A DNA stretch of 60,000 bases from Membranipora membranacea (Eukaryota > Bryozoa > Gymnolaemata > Cheilostomatida > Membraniporidae). This document shows, piece after piece, positions 36,543 to 49,202 of this stretch; within the stretch, counting starts at the first letter, position 1; each line of letters opens with the position of its first letter. Both the position numbers and the translations under genes were made by a program. The notes under the pieces were generated by a model. The model was not told where the DNA came from, made no database searches, and worked only from the letters and a program-made list of their open reading frames with translations. The stretch spans positions 14,465,501 to 14,525,500 of the forward strand of contig OU612070.1 in the NCBI GenBank assembly GCA_914767715.1, read 5' to 3'.

Positions 36543-37042
36543 AAAGTATCTTTCATTCAAGTTTCTCTTTCCACCCATTCAATGATGAAAATCTATTAAG
36601 ACAAACAATATGTCAAGTTCCTTTTTAATACTGACGATCAGATCACAAAAGATGAAGATTAGGGCGCAGAGATTCTGATGGCCTTGTACTTGCCAATAAA
36701 CTAGTTGTCAATGAGAAAGAAAGGTTGAAGTGTGGCCTGCCATCTACTTTCAAAAGCGATCAATAAAAAAGAATTTGAGAGATTCAAAGCATGTCAATTC
36801 AGGTTATAAGCCAGCAACTGAAATGGCCTTTTACGCGGTGGAGATTTCATAATGTGATTTATATACAATCGTAATTGTAATGAACCATGTATTTTAATGA
36901 ACAGCGTTCAATGTGTTCCAGTTATGACAAACGAAGTCGGCCGGAACCAACAAAAGTCACACATTTGAGATTGAGAGGCATAAGTTCACCGCCACTGAGT
37001 AGATACAGAAAACAAAACTCAACATTTGAACATGGAAATATT
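36543..37042. other. Spacer between the MITE and the 283-residue gene
   Basis: About 500 bases with no recognisable gene. Open frames here are short and carry no motif. Confidence 0.4.
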
Positions 37043-37048
37043 TTTATT
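37043..37048 (-). terminator. Poly(A) signal of the 283-residue gene
   Basis: AATAAA on the minus strand, about 800 bases past the proposed stop at 37849. The long tail between carries no other signal I noticed on that strand. Confidence 0.35.
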
Positions 37049-37848
37049 ATAAAACATTTTATCCATGATCATTGACATGGCACAACACTTCTCCAGGCAA
37101 ACAGCTATAAATCTCATCAAAGATAACCAGCAGTTCTCTACACATACCAAAATATGGTCAGGTCTCTTTGATGTCTCCTAGTAGGAAACTCGTCGGAATG
37201 TTACAAGAATATATAAAATACTACAATATTCTAAAGGCAAAAAAAGTATATATTACAAAATAATCTCCTGGCAGAACTCTGATCTTGCATTATTTTAGGA
37301 AACGGATTAACATTGATGATTAGGATAAATATGACCCAAATACAGATACATACATATATTTGATATAGAAAAATATATCAGGAATAGCATACTAAAACAA
37401 TCCAAAGCTTAATAATTGTAAATCATGGTAATTTTATAACTTTCAGCTCTGAGTCCATAACCGATATAATCTTCTACCCCCACGATGGTCTGTGATAGTC
37501 ATTTGATTGTAACCATAAATCATCATCCTGCTTTACATGCTATAACATGTAATGCTATGATATAACATAGTAGAACATGTTATCATATTTGTCTACACAC
37601 TGGTGTGCAAGCTATATAATATTGTATAATTTTCACTACTATATATGACATCCTCGATATATGTGGATAAAGATATAGTTAGCTCTATAGAGCGGCAGTA
37701 CCAGGTTATATTCCCAACCAAGCGCTCGGCAGCGTCAGCACTAGGTGTATATGAGTTACTCATCATCACAGCTTGATGAGATTGATCTACTGGTGCTTGA
37801 TGACCCTGATTAAGACTCCTTACTACTCGACGATTCCGATCTTGACTG

Positions 37849-40800
37849 CTAACCACTATCTTTCTTCTCTTCTGTTGAACTATAATAAAGAAGCAAGTTT
37901 ATTTGAGGTACTGGCAAGGAACATTAATTACCCTTATGATACCTTACATTATAAATGGTTAGGGCAAGAAATGAGTCCATGCTGATGTTTTTGTATCATG
38001 CTCGGATTGCTTCTTTTCACCAGAAAATTACTTTGTATTGGCTCAATGAGCATATCGACAGGTTTCAATAACCCATGAAATTCTTAAATTTTGGCAACCT
38101 TCTTGTGCCATTTACCTACAGGGAAAAATTCTACATCCAATGTTCATTAAATTGACCATAACCGGGAGGTGGACAGGTTTATAACGAAGACTCAAAACAT
38201 GCCCATAGGTTAGACTGTAGGTCATAAGCTGAACAGCTTTCCCAAAACACAAGTCAAAACATTGCGCTGCTTGGAGAGTTCTCAGCGTTTTCTTCAGTCC
38301 AACAAGTCAACTCATCGAGAAACCAAGATAATGTGATCTTTACGGGTATGAGGCAACACCCACCAACTTCAATACTAGTTGGGTTTGATGTTTGTAGGAC
38401 CAAGCAGGCGATCTATGGAGTTAAAAGTTTTGTGAACAGCACACTTTCCAATTCCTGACTTTATTATATTGATAACATTGCTTACATCAGCGCAATATTG
38501 TTCAATTTGGAAATTACCTTTGCAATTAATCAATTTTTATTTTGGATTATCCTAATCTACCACTTCTTGGAAAGAAGGCTAATCATCACAGGAGAAAGTT
38601 CTCAATTCTGGGCTCTAGAAGTAATTCCGCACCAAGGAGTTGTCTTATTAAAACTGAGAATGCAAGTGTTAATTATATAATCAAAGTTGAACAGGAAGGA
38701 CATCACATGATACCAAGACTCTCTATGTTTTTCTTCAGCCGTTTGAAAACATCAGTAAGCCGCTCTAATAAACTTGACATATAGGGTGAATAAAACAATT
38801 AAGTCATCGCATTGCCTCCTAAAATTACAAATAATGAACATGTGTCCAACAAGTGATACAAAAATCATCCTACAAAAGCTAGGCGATCCATAGTGGTTAT
38901 GATCCAAGGTATTATGTAACGCTTTCTATCACTGTGGTTGTTTGTATCTTCACCACACCCATGATGACAAATTTGCGATTCAGGTGTCACTTCATACAGA
39001 GGGTGGCACAGAGATAACGCTATGAACTCTACAACTCAGTGAATATATCATACCCAATTACCAGCTTTACAAGTTAATTTGATGAACTATATCACAGATT
39101 AAGGATATATCTTATATTCTTACTCTGTGACTATATACTGCTGAAATCAGTACTGGTGACCAGGCAAGTGGGAATTCATTGATAAGCTGAGGTTTATATG
39201 ACCATTCAGACACTTACGTGACAAGTAGGACTTTTTCAGAGGGTTGAGGAGAGCTGGGTGATTCTGGTGTGTTACTATGTCTCAGTACAAACAGTGATCT
39301 ACCAGAAGATGTGCCTTTAGACTTTCTCACAAAGTTTGGCAGATCTTGCTGCAACAGACAAATTATACACAATAAGCAATAACCTATGACTTTGCGGACA
39401 ATGACACTCAGAATTTTGCAGAATTGTGCAATTGTCACCTATAATTTACCATGGAGATCTGCCATGGCTATTCAAGTATTTTAATATTAGCATACATGCT
39501 ATATTTTTAGAACCTCATGGCTTGACATGATTTTGACGATCCAACCATGCTATTTGCATAAGTGACAAATGTGCTCAATATAATCCGGCTCATAACCCTA
39601 TATGATATTTATTTTGAGGAAATAAGATATATCCCATGGCCCACGCTCATACCAAACCTAAGGTGACATTTTATACACTTTATTATCACAAGATGCCTAA
39701 TTATGATACGTTAAACCAACAAGTATGCGTACTGGACATAATCCCCTTAACTTATTGGTACAAGATTATAGATTCAACATATAAATCATTCAAATAGGAT
39801 TCAAGAACATCCCTTTCTGTAATTTATTACAGAATATCGGAGCCCGAAGAAATCCACAAGAGATAAGTTCTAGTTGGTTGGAAAAGTGGTTGATAATGAA
39901 ATGCTACTACCAGCTATCCTGACACCTTGTAAGCGCTTAAACTAATGCTGAAGGTATCCACTCACTGCCGGTGTCTGTGATTTGGAGACTTGTAATGACT
40001 CAATTCTATATGATTATTATTATATATTATGAAAACTTGAAGGAGCTAGACTATTAACTGACCTCACTCCAGGAGAGACTGCTTCCCATGTCATCATTGA
40101 CAGGTAGAGACTTTGGTTTCTCAAGATTCAGAGAAAGCGTAACTCCTGCTGTAGCCACTTCCTTTTTAGCCCCCTCAAGTTCATCACTAGCCTCCGAACT
40201 GTCCATAACTATTTGTGGTGGGGCATTCTCAACCCCCTTAGTAGTTTTGAAAGGAACTATAGCTTCTTCAACAGGAGCATCATGAGATGTGGTTCCATGC
40301 TGGTTTGAAGTGTCATTAGAGCCGTCTATTTCAAATACATCATTATCGTCCACCGCAGCATCTAGCTGCACATCTAAAGGCATGTCAGGAGTTGTCTCCT
40401 TAGGAGGACTCTTGGGTTTAGTACTGATATTAACCACCATCTCAGATTTGAAGCTACCCCTGCGCTCTTTAGTTGGTGCAGAGCCTGTACTGCTCACACT
40501 CCCACCTCTCGGAGGTATCTCGACACTCGAAGTCTCCAACAGATCAGATTTTATTCTGAGGTCTCCATCCTCGCCATTGTTTGCTCTACCATTAGAGTCA
40601 GGTTTATGTCCATCAAAGTTCTTCCATTCTCCTTCTGTATACTCTGGCGTCTTTCCTGTCACATTTGCTTTGGGACGAGGTCTGATTGCGCCCTTCAAAC
40701 CACCCATATTGCCACCAACACCTGAAGGGTAAAATATGGATGTAACTGCTACAAACTGTGACTTCGATGGAAACTGTGGGTTTGATTAAGACCTGTTAGG

Positions 40801-41069
40801 AAGAGACCATAGACCCTAAAGGTATTATTTCTGAAGGAGCTACAATTTCATTTGAAAAATTGAGACCAAATTGATACGGATATTTTGCGCTCACAGTCTA
40901 CATTGAAAGAGACAGTATCACGGGATAACTATCTGGTAATGTTCCTGTATTCTTAATTATACAGTAAGTCTACATCCGAGCAAGGAGTATCAGCTGTAAA
41001 TAGTTATTGTTGAAGGAAAGTCATCATTATGTACTTACAGCAACAGAATAGACGTTTGACGGCAGCCAT
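37849..41069 (-). CDS. Unrecognised 283-residue protein with a Cys-rich N-terminus
   Basis: Four exons in transcript order: 41069-41039, 40721-40063, 39348-39218, 37879-37849. Phases fit and the sum is 284 codons including TAG. The N-terminus MAAVKRLFCCC looks like a palmitoylation-type membrane anchor. The long second exon encodes a Ser/Pro/Lys/Asp-rich, probably disordered region with basic Ser motifs (KERRGSFKSE) that could be kinase sites. The most ordered-looking stretch is SLSWSEQDLPNFVRKSKG across the junction to exon 3, and the C-terminus is EKVLLVTSTEEKKDSG. I do not recognise a family. The last exon supplies only ten residues. Its frame is forced by splice phase, and a different last exon would change the C-terminus. 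Confidence 0.65.
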
Positions 41070-42579
41070 TCCTCACAAAGTGGTGTTTCTACTCCAGAGT
41101 GAGCTGAGACTTTCAATAACCCTTCATTTCAATTCTAGCGAAACCCTAAGAGTGATTTATGCAAAAATTCTGACACACGATATACGCATAAATATCATGT
41201 AGAAGCTCACAACTTAGGCAATGAAGCATGGAGATATCAGTGTGGAGGCGATGACTGAGCAGGTGTGGCTTGATGTATTATTAGGCGCTCTAATGTACTA
41301 AGCCAACTATTGTAACTTCCAGTGAAAACATAGCACAAGAAACACGCAACTCATGAACTTGACACAACAAAACACCGCACTGCACAAATCAAAGTATATT
41401 TCAACGACAGCTACACAACAGCAGAAGAGCAGGTACCATTATGCTAACCTGCTAACTGTTGTCAGATTCATTCAATAAATTACTTGATGCAGATAAATCA
41501 GATAGAAGTGAGGTAGTCCCCAATCAGGATGCTAACAAAAGCAGAGATCTTATCACACGCTATCGAACATACTGTGTGCCAAAAGGATGTTACGCCTCAT
41601 TTCGGTGTAGAAATTTGTGCTTGATCTTGGATCGTATATCAAAAGCTGACTGCACTCACACTAAGCATATTTGTCATGAGTTGTGATCTAATGCTCGGAT
41701 TAGCTTAGATATGGTGTTATGCAAAACAAACACTTCTCATCCCCCAAGCTTACAAGTGTTTATGAGCAAGTCTTCCTGGAGATGAACTAGTGAAAGTAGA
41801 GAAACTCACAACCTAAGTAATCGATGATATCCTAAATGTCAACAGCCAGTCAGGAAGTGAACATGATGATTATTATATGACAGATCAGAATAGATTAGGT
41901 GCTAGCGCTCAGATTGAAGCAGTGCATCTGTAAGACAAATTTATATAATAATGCAAGCGCATAGAACAAATATCCAGCACCTATGTAGTTAGAGTAGGTG
42001 AATGTCTCTCTCTCTCTGATGCCCTCCAATGCAAATTAAACAATGCTTGTCCACAAGGCTACATCGACATCAGTCCACAGCAAATTGATAGCAGATTGAG
42101 TTATCCTTGTCAATGAATTTTCATTTTCAAAAAGTTTTATATCTAAATGATATGATCAAAGTGATTCTATTTGAATTCCGGCGTGAAAATAAATAATTAT
42201 AGAACTGATAATGATTCACTGTCAGTGCTTCACTGGCCCAAGCATTCATCAACGTGCATGCGACAACAATTCCTCTCTCCAATATTTGAGATTGTGCATT
42301 GAAGTACTTTGAATGAGGAGATGAATACCTAGAAGCATAAGTGAGATGATGTAGTGTATATTTTTGTACATTTTCTTTGGTTGAGGCCCTGTCAAATGTT
42401 AAAAGGCTAATCGATTCTGAATTAACTGTGGTTTATCTATGTGAGGAGTTATCTTGTATTCCAAAAGGTGCAGACAACTGTTATTTAGATTAAAAAATGT
42501 AATTTGGGGATTTGAATGAAGCTGACAAGCTTCATTTATCTTCTACTCACAAGAGAGCAGTAATGTTCTCATGAAAAAA
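41070..42579. other. Intergenic region between the 283-residue gene and EEF1AKMT2
   Basis: About 1.5 kb with no gene I can support. It should hold the promoter of the minus-strand 283-residue gene, since the flanking sequence at 41070-41110 would be its 5'UTR. Short open frames on the plus strand near 41459-41686 lack any motif. Confidence 0.4.
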
Positions 42580-42585
42580 TTTATT
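42580..42585 (-). terminator. Poly(A) signal of the EEF1AKMT2-like gene
   Basis: AATAAA on the minus strand lies only 18 bases past the stop codon (42604-42606), implying a very short 3'UTR. Confidence 0.55.
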
Positions 42586-42603
42586 TTATCAATTAATCAG
42601 AGT

Positions 42604-45054
42604 TCACACAGCTTCGAAAATTAGACAACTAACTGTCTGACCAACCTTTCCACCATATTGGAATTGTTTGACCGGTACTTCTTCCTTCAATTTAAATTTC
42701 CCGCAGTCAGTGAAATGTTTTGTCAACTCTTCACCAGTCCAGTTACATGAAGTTATCAGACAAAGTCCGCCTGAATCGAGTAACTCACGGATATTAGATA
42801 GATACATGAGTCTGTTAGCCTTAGCGTTATCAGGTGATAGACTAATGGCGTCATAAGTACCTTTATCCAGCAGCACCTTGTATTTCTTCTGTAGAATCTC
42901 AGCGGAGTCTAGATTCAGTAAATCTCCAGCCTGAAGAATAATAATATATTACTTATACCAATTATAATATTATTCTCGTAATATTATTATAATAAAGCTG
43001 TTCTCAACAATCGGTAAAACCTCTAGTGGCTTGATCTCCAGATATTACAGTAAACAAAAACATTAATAAATCCAATATAAAATCTGAATGTCAATTTACT
43101 GTTAATTTCAACCAGCAATAACAGCATCCTATTTAAGAGATGTGGTGATGCCCTAGTTAACAGATCAGATGTGATCCTACAGACTGCAAAAATGACCTTA
43201 AGTTTGCATTGTTTCTGTGCAATTAAAACAGATATGACAGTCTTCTATTCTATTTCCAACAGAAGGACAATCATGATATGGCTATGTGAGATTGAGTTTT
43301 ACATGCAGTCTATCTGTAGTGTACCTGCAGTCTACATGTAGTCTATCTGTAGTGTACCTTTAGTCTACATGTAGTCTATCTGTAATGTACCTGTAGTCTA
43401 CATGTAGTCTATCTGTAGTGTACCTGTAGTCTAAATGTAGTCTATCTGTAGTGTACCTGTAGTCTACATGTAGTCTATCTGTAGTGTACCTGTAGTCTAC
43501 ATGTAGTCTATCTGTAGTGTACCTGTAGTCTATCTGTAGCGTACCTGTAGTCTACATGTAGTCTATCTGTAATGTACCTGTAGTCTACATGTAGTCTATC
43601 TGTAGTGTACCTGTAGTCTACATGTAGTCTATCTGTAGTGTACCTTTAGTCTACATGTAGTCTATCTGTAATGTACCTGTAGTCTACATGTAGTCTATCT
43701 GTAGTGTACCTGTAGTCTAAATGTAGTCTATCTGTAGTGTACCTGTAGTCTACATGTAGTCTATCTGTAGTGTACCTGTAGTCTACATGTAGTCTATCTG
43801 TAGTGTACCTGTAGTCTATCTGTAGTGTACCTGTAGTCTACATGTAGTCTATCTGTAGTGTACCTGTAGTCTACATGTAGTCTATCTGTAGTGTACCTGT
43901 AGTCTATCTGTAGTGTACCTGTAGTCTACATGTAGTCTATCTGTAGTGTACCTTTAGTCTACATGTAGTATATCTGTGGTAAGTTTAAAGTGCACATTTT
44001 ATGACTTACCTGATAACATATATCTTTATCCTCAGCCACAGCCACAGATTTAGCCAGATTAACAGCAGATTCAGAGTAATCTACTCCTGTTAGATTTGTG
44101 TAATCTTCTTCAAGCTGAAAAAATTAATCTTATTTGGTTGATAACTATCTACATGCATGAGGTTTCATCAAAACACCTGTCTGAGCCCAGATAAAGTTAT
44201 ACTGGAACATTCATAAATAAAAATTGATTATTTTTCGCGTCATAAGAGCTGCGCAAAGAAGATGTGCCAAAGTATCAGGAGACATTTCATATCTGTACAT
44301 TCAGAAAATTTTATCAACACTGTGTGATATTGGTAATTATACCACTGTAGTATACATTACTAAATGTCATGAAAGAATATTCCTTGAATAAAACACCATT
44401 TGTTAGGCAATTCAATAAATCATATGTTCCACATGGGTGAGCAGACGCCATTAAGAACCTACCAGTTCTAGTAGAGCCATACCGTTCCCGCATCCCAGAT
44501 CTAATACAGAAGTAGTCTTATCTGCTATATTACTCTTTATCCATCGCACTATTCTTCTGACACTCTCCATTCCGAACCTGAACCATAATATATGAACATC
44601 CCTAGTAACCCTTGTAGCGAATAAACATGTTGGTTCAAATCAATCATCCCGGAAAATGGGTGGCGAGATAGGGGGGGAGGTGCCTTAAGGGCGAGGCCAC
44701 AATATCTGCACCAATTTATAATTATTCATGATGTCGCAAAGCTCTCCCATAACACTCTTCTGTTTTTGGTCTTTAATGTAATGATTGGGGTCGAGATGCT
44801 GTGGCAAAGTACCTGTGTGAAAGCCCAATAGTTAATTTTATTTGGTCCGCTCCCAAAATTGCCTGAAATAGCATTAATTGTTGATTCAGCAAGACAATTA
44901 ACCTTAGTTGGTTGCATCGCCTCGGGTTATTCTAAATGTTTGTGTATCACTTAGCTATCATTGATGGTAATCAGCTAGTAAAACTTACCAGATTTCCCCA
45001 ACATCTTCATGATCTGCATAATTTTCTAGCTCTGTTTTATAAAACTCATCCCAA
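42604..45054 (-). CDS. EEF1AKMT2: EEF1A lysine methyltransferase 2 (METTL10-like), main exons
   Basis: Exons in transcript order: 45054-44989, 44577-44463, 44114-44010, 42930-42604. The encoded segments WDEFYKTELENYADHEDVGE, FGMESVRRIVRW, SVLDLGCGNGMALLEL (SAM motif I), GVDYSESAVNLAKS, LDKGTYDAISLSPDNA and LITSCNWTGEEL follow the METTL10/Efm4 family from end to end. Known members methylate a lysine of translation elongation factor eEF1A in the cytosol. The C-terminus GQTVSCLIFEAV also fits. The first exon listed begins in phase 2, so at least one further 5' exon is needed; a candidate lies at 49138-49202. A 33-base minisatellite fills much of the intron 44009-42931. Confidence 0.92.
43290..43975. 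repeat. 33-bp minisatellite with higher-order periodicity
   Basis: About 20 copies of a 33-base unit, CTGTAGTCTACATGTAGTCT followed by ATCTGTAGTGTAC, with a few shortened 22-base units. Variant units containing ACCTTTAG recur at 43356, 43642 and 43950, which implies a higher-order repeat of about 290-310 bases. It lies in the last intron of EEF1AKMT2, directly beside the 5' splice site of exon 44114-44010. Confidence 0.9.
44643..44720 (+). mobile_element. SINE-like repeat, family 1, fragment B
   Basis: TGGCGAG..GGTGCCTTAAGGGCGAGGCC followed by ACAATATCTGCACCAATTT matches the 5' body of the copy at 54285-54536. Only the first part of the element is left. It lies in an EEF1AKMT2 intron. Confidence 0.5.
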
Positions 45055-45057
45055 CTA

Positions 45058-47249
45058 GGAAAGAAAACAAATAGTATTAAATCAACTAATGTTGTGATTG
45101 GCTAAAATTTTCCAAGTTCAAATTTAAATGAGTTGTAGATGGCTCGTATCGTAATTGTATTGTAATATGGCCACCAAGCGGGAGACTATGTGCTTTGCTT
45201 AATTCGAGTAACAACAAACGTTACTGGTTGGTATATACTGAAATTCAGCGAAGTGAATGGTAAGCAGTAATTTTCTAAAACACAATATAGAGTCATTATA
45301 AGGTTGAAAGGTCAAGGTTTGCGAATATTCGGTATCTGCTTATTTGCTGCTTGCTCAGGTCTTTGTCTAACAGGAATTACGTTCCGTACACATCTACAAT
45401 ACTGACTGTCCCCACCGTGGACACACCCTATTAATGACAGCCACCTTTTTCATTTGACAATTTGACGTAACTTGAGTTTTGTCCTTTGTTGTAAAAGTGT
45501 TTGATGCTGTTAACCATTTATGTGACAGGTGCCATTCATTGTTTTATTTCATCTGCATAGTCACAACCTTGTTTGTGGTGAGAAACTATCATGCTGGGCC
45601 TTGCTGAAGATTTGACGAGTTTGGTATGAGGTTCGTCTCTGCGAAAAGTAGTCAATGGAGCCATAGAGCCCTGGTGGAGCAACTGTGGTTTATCTTCAAA
45701 CCAAGTTACCCTGGACTCTCAACCACTAGAATTTACTTTATGTACTCAATCAAATGTTGACTCTGTAATGGGGAGTGAGAGCTAGTGGACTTCTCCAGGA
45801 GAGGAGTAAATGGTACTGATTGTTTTGCCCGCCATGAAGATGGAGAGTGAGAAACTACTAGACCTTGCCAGAACTAGGATAGAGCGGTTGTCTTCTTAGT
45901 CATAACAGCATCACAGTAGCTCTAGTCAAGTCTTGTCAAGACTGTGCTGTGTCTGTGCAAACAGGTTTGAGAAAGACCAGTGCAGTGTTAGAAGTGGAAA
46001 AGTATGAGGTAGGGGATGCCAACCAGGCTGTGGGTCCAGGTGGAAAACTCACATTGATGTACTCACAAGCTGGTAGTAACCTGGGTTATGATATATAGGG
46101 AATATGCATCCCCCTTAACAAAGTAGGACTGAAGGGGGGACACTATCCCCTTGCATCCCACCCCTAAATTGACACTGGTCCAGTGAACAACTGTCCGAGT
46201 ATTTGAGGCCTCAATCAATGGGCTTGCACAATCTCGGCCTAGCAGAACAAGCTTGTGTTAACTCAAATATTCTGTTATACTTAGGCCAAAGACTAGAGTA
46301 ACTCCTTGCTTAGGCCTACTATTTTATTTTAATATAAAATACTTCAGTACACCGGTCAAAGAGTGCACCACCAGTTATCCATTCATTTTTTTACCATCTC
46401 CATTCATTGTTGTCAGAACTTACTATGACTTGGTACCTAGCTCTGATGGATCCAATTCTCCTGCCATTGTAAATACCCACACAGTTATTTACTAGTAATT
46501 ATCTCTAAATTCACCCATGCCTTTGGTTTATCCGGATTAAGCTACGCCCACTGATGAGAGGCTACGCCCAGCAAATGGGCTTCGAAATGACACCATTAAT
46601 TTGAGGACAGGACACAACTCCAAAAATTAGACTAAAATATTCACTTTATAATTTAGTTCAGCCTGGTTAAGCAGCTCATTTTCCACCATTTATCTGTCAT
46701 GGAAATATTTGAACCATGCATGTAAGGTAGGTAACGGATTAATTTACCTTCCTGATGTTGGGGAGGTACTTATGACCTGGACTTATTGATTTGAACTCAC
46801 ATGCTTAACTCGATGTTTAAATGTGGTCTGCGAGTTCGTTATAAAAGGTGGAACATTTAGAAGGCCCTTAGACTTATAAATGAAAGTTTATTCAATGAGA
46901 TTCAACACAGCCCTGTTAGCTTATGAACGATGTGTGTATGTTTACGTGATCAAGTTGCCCAGATAATGTGCAAGCAAAGAGGAGTAGGCATGCATGCACT
47001 CTCCCATTCTCATAAAATACATTTTTGAAGTCTGGTTGTGAAACTTCCCATCATTGAAAGATCGCAAACTAAAATAAATCTGCAAGATCACCAGCTGACA
47101 AGTGCTCTGAATTCAATTGTTCCTCTGTTTTTAGTATTATCCATATCAACACATCATTGGCATACAAAACAAAACATTCTCCTTGTGGTCTTATAAAGCT
47201 AAGAAAAGCTGGTGTGAGATCTCATTAACTGATATTATTTTACAAAGCT
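45058..47249. other. Long gap upstream of the EEF1AKMT2 main exons
   Basis: About 2.2 kb that may be the first intron of EEF1AKMT2 if the exon at 49138-49202 belongs to it. I see no gene, RNA gene or clear repeat. The few open frames are short and motif-free. Confidence 0.4.
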
Positions 47250-47545
47250 AGAATTTTATCGGTTTTATCATATGCAGCCCGGTGCTGGTTCCCACCTCCC
47301 AAAATGATAAGGATAAACTGGAGAGATCTCAAAAGCTCTGCACCGGTATTATGATTCCATATGAGGAAGAGTATGAAGAGAGACTTTCTTTACTAAAGCT
47401 CGAAGAACTAAAAATTCATCTTGATATTCTTTGTTTTCGATATATTGCAAAGGTTAAAGAATATGAGAATCATCCGTGCAAAATATTTTTGGAAGCCCGA
47501 AATCACCGTTCTATAAATAGGACAGCTATTTTTAGACAATGATAT
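47250..47545 (+). pseudogene. Non-LTR retrotransposon (LINE) reverse-transcriptase C-terminal remnant
   Basis: An open stretch at 47282-47542 encodes KDKLERSQKLCTGIMIPYEE, then YEERLSLLKLEELKIHLDIL, RYIAKV and HPCKIFLEAR. This is the tail pattern of LINE ORF2 proteins (leader LERVQKRA.., YEERL..LxLxxL..RR, and a final HP..). Just upstream in another frame lies SYAARCWF, the preceding SYA..W motif, so there is at least one frameshift. The endonuclease and polymerase core are absent. It is a dead 5'-truncated copy. Confidence 0.65.
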
Positions 47546-49137
47546 TTTTCATAAATACACCTGACTGCTTTTTTTTTATTTATTTATGCATGGTCTTTAT
47601 TTGTCATTGACTTTGATCGGCAATAATAAAGAATATATATATATATATATGTATACGCAAGTGCTAGATACTTGCAATTGTGTCTATGATTTTTCTTTAT
47701 TATGTTTTTTTTACTCCAAATGGAACCCATTCTTTGTAATGGTTAAGGCGGTCATTAAAATTTATTAAAAAAAGATGCTGTACTGATATTTTCCAGCACA
47801 CCTCGGTAAGTTTGTTATGATTTATGTGTCTTGGATTACTTGAACTCAAATCAATTAAAGCAAATATAGTTCTGAATCCAACTGTGCATACCATCACCAA
47901 GTTAACTTCAAATGGTCCAAACGTAATCTATATTTTTAAGCAAAGGTTCATATATATCAAAATAATATCAAAATCAAAGGTTGACAGTCAAAATTAATAG
48001 TTTCATGTTATGTGCAGTCACCTAATGCATTGGAATTAACAAAAGACGTAGCTAGGTGATAAGGCTAGAGTTTATGCATAAGAGCTCTAGTTACATCCAT
48101 TAAGTATTGTAACACTTTCAGGCCCACTCTTGTGAGTATAAACGTTTATCATATATGCACTGTGTGTCCATGATATCGAGCTGAGCATATTTTGAGGCTG
48201 TTCGATCAATGGAGATGCTTCTTTGTTCGCGCTGAGGTCGAAGATTCAGCTCGCACTGAGTTGAGCAAATTAAGATGTCCGTGAGGCCAAGCGGTTATCA
48301 TCTGCTTGCTGCAGATACTATGGCACTGTTCAATACATATAAATAAGTGTTTATGGGTCTGCGGTTTACTGCAAAACAATGAGAGAAATCCTCAATATTC
48401 TCCGCAATATTATACCAACAAAACATCATCCGTTCTGTAACTGACCTTTTATTGGCATTGTCACATCCAACTGAATATAACATAATTTATTTGCTCCTTC
48501 ATATGTATATATATACATATTTAAGGCATGAAATAATTTGAATCGTGATATAGAATTTTCAAACATAATATCCTAATTTATGAAAATTGAAAACCTTACC
48601 ACTGACTCCTAATCCGGTGCATTCTACGTGACACAACGGCATTCTACATGACGCAACGGCATAGTACTATAAACTGGTTTGCACAAGAAGAGATTTATAT
48701 CAAAAATTCTAAACGGGTCAAATTTTATTAATTTTTTTTCTAGATATCATCGCTCTACAGTGCTAACCTGTGTTTAAATTGGTCATACCTGGTAAATGTG
48801 TATCAAAATGTCATGTTTTCTGATTGTTAACTGGCTGGCAGATGGTGCATCCGAGAAGTCGTCATTCCCTAGCCCTGTCACATGGCTACTATTTGGGGAC
48901 ACAAAAAACAAAATAAATTGCTGCGTGACAAGGCTAATCATTCCCTGTTCCAGGTGGCTAAAATCGTTGTACTAAATCTACTCATCTTAGATTCCAAAGA
49001 CAGACCTAACTGGCCCTAAACAATCACAAATTTACTAAGGGTTGAATCGACAGATTTTCCGCTTTCATCATTGATTGCTGCTCATATTGTTAAAATAAAT
49101 TTTTGAGATGGAAAATAAAAATAGTATTGGTATTTAC
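47546..49137. other. Gene-free stretch with AT microsatellite
   Basis: Contains an AT dinucleotide run at about 47632-47655 but no gene I can support. Possibly intron 1 of EEF1AKMT2. Confidence 0.4.
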
Positions 49138-49202
49138 CTTGTCTTATCAAACCAGCCATCAGATATTTCATAATTTTCAATTGAAAACAACAGAGTCTTT
49201 CT
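49138..49202 (-). other. Candidate upstream coding exon of EEF1AKMT2
   Basis: A minus-strand segment bounded by CAATCAG (acceptor) and GTAAAT (donor) encodes SIENYEISDGWFDKT plus two bases. Its phase fits exon 45054-44989 exactly and the join reads DKTSWDEFYKTEL, which parallels the family's LGTK-x-x-WDxxY start. No Met occurs in this exon in frame, so another short 5' exon would still be needed. The implied intron is about 4 kb, long for this region. Confidence 0.4.

Noticed and set aside
37593-37848. Longer C-terminal reading of the last exon of the 283-residue gene (SQDRNRRVVRSLNQGHQ frame)
   Set aside because: The splice phase from exon 39348-39218 forces a different frame that stops at 37849. 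Usable only if another acceptor is used.
43290-43975. CRISPR-like array
   Set aside because: Units are contiguous 33-base tandem repeats without unique spacers, in an animal intron. It is a minisatellite.
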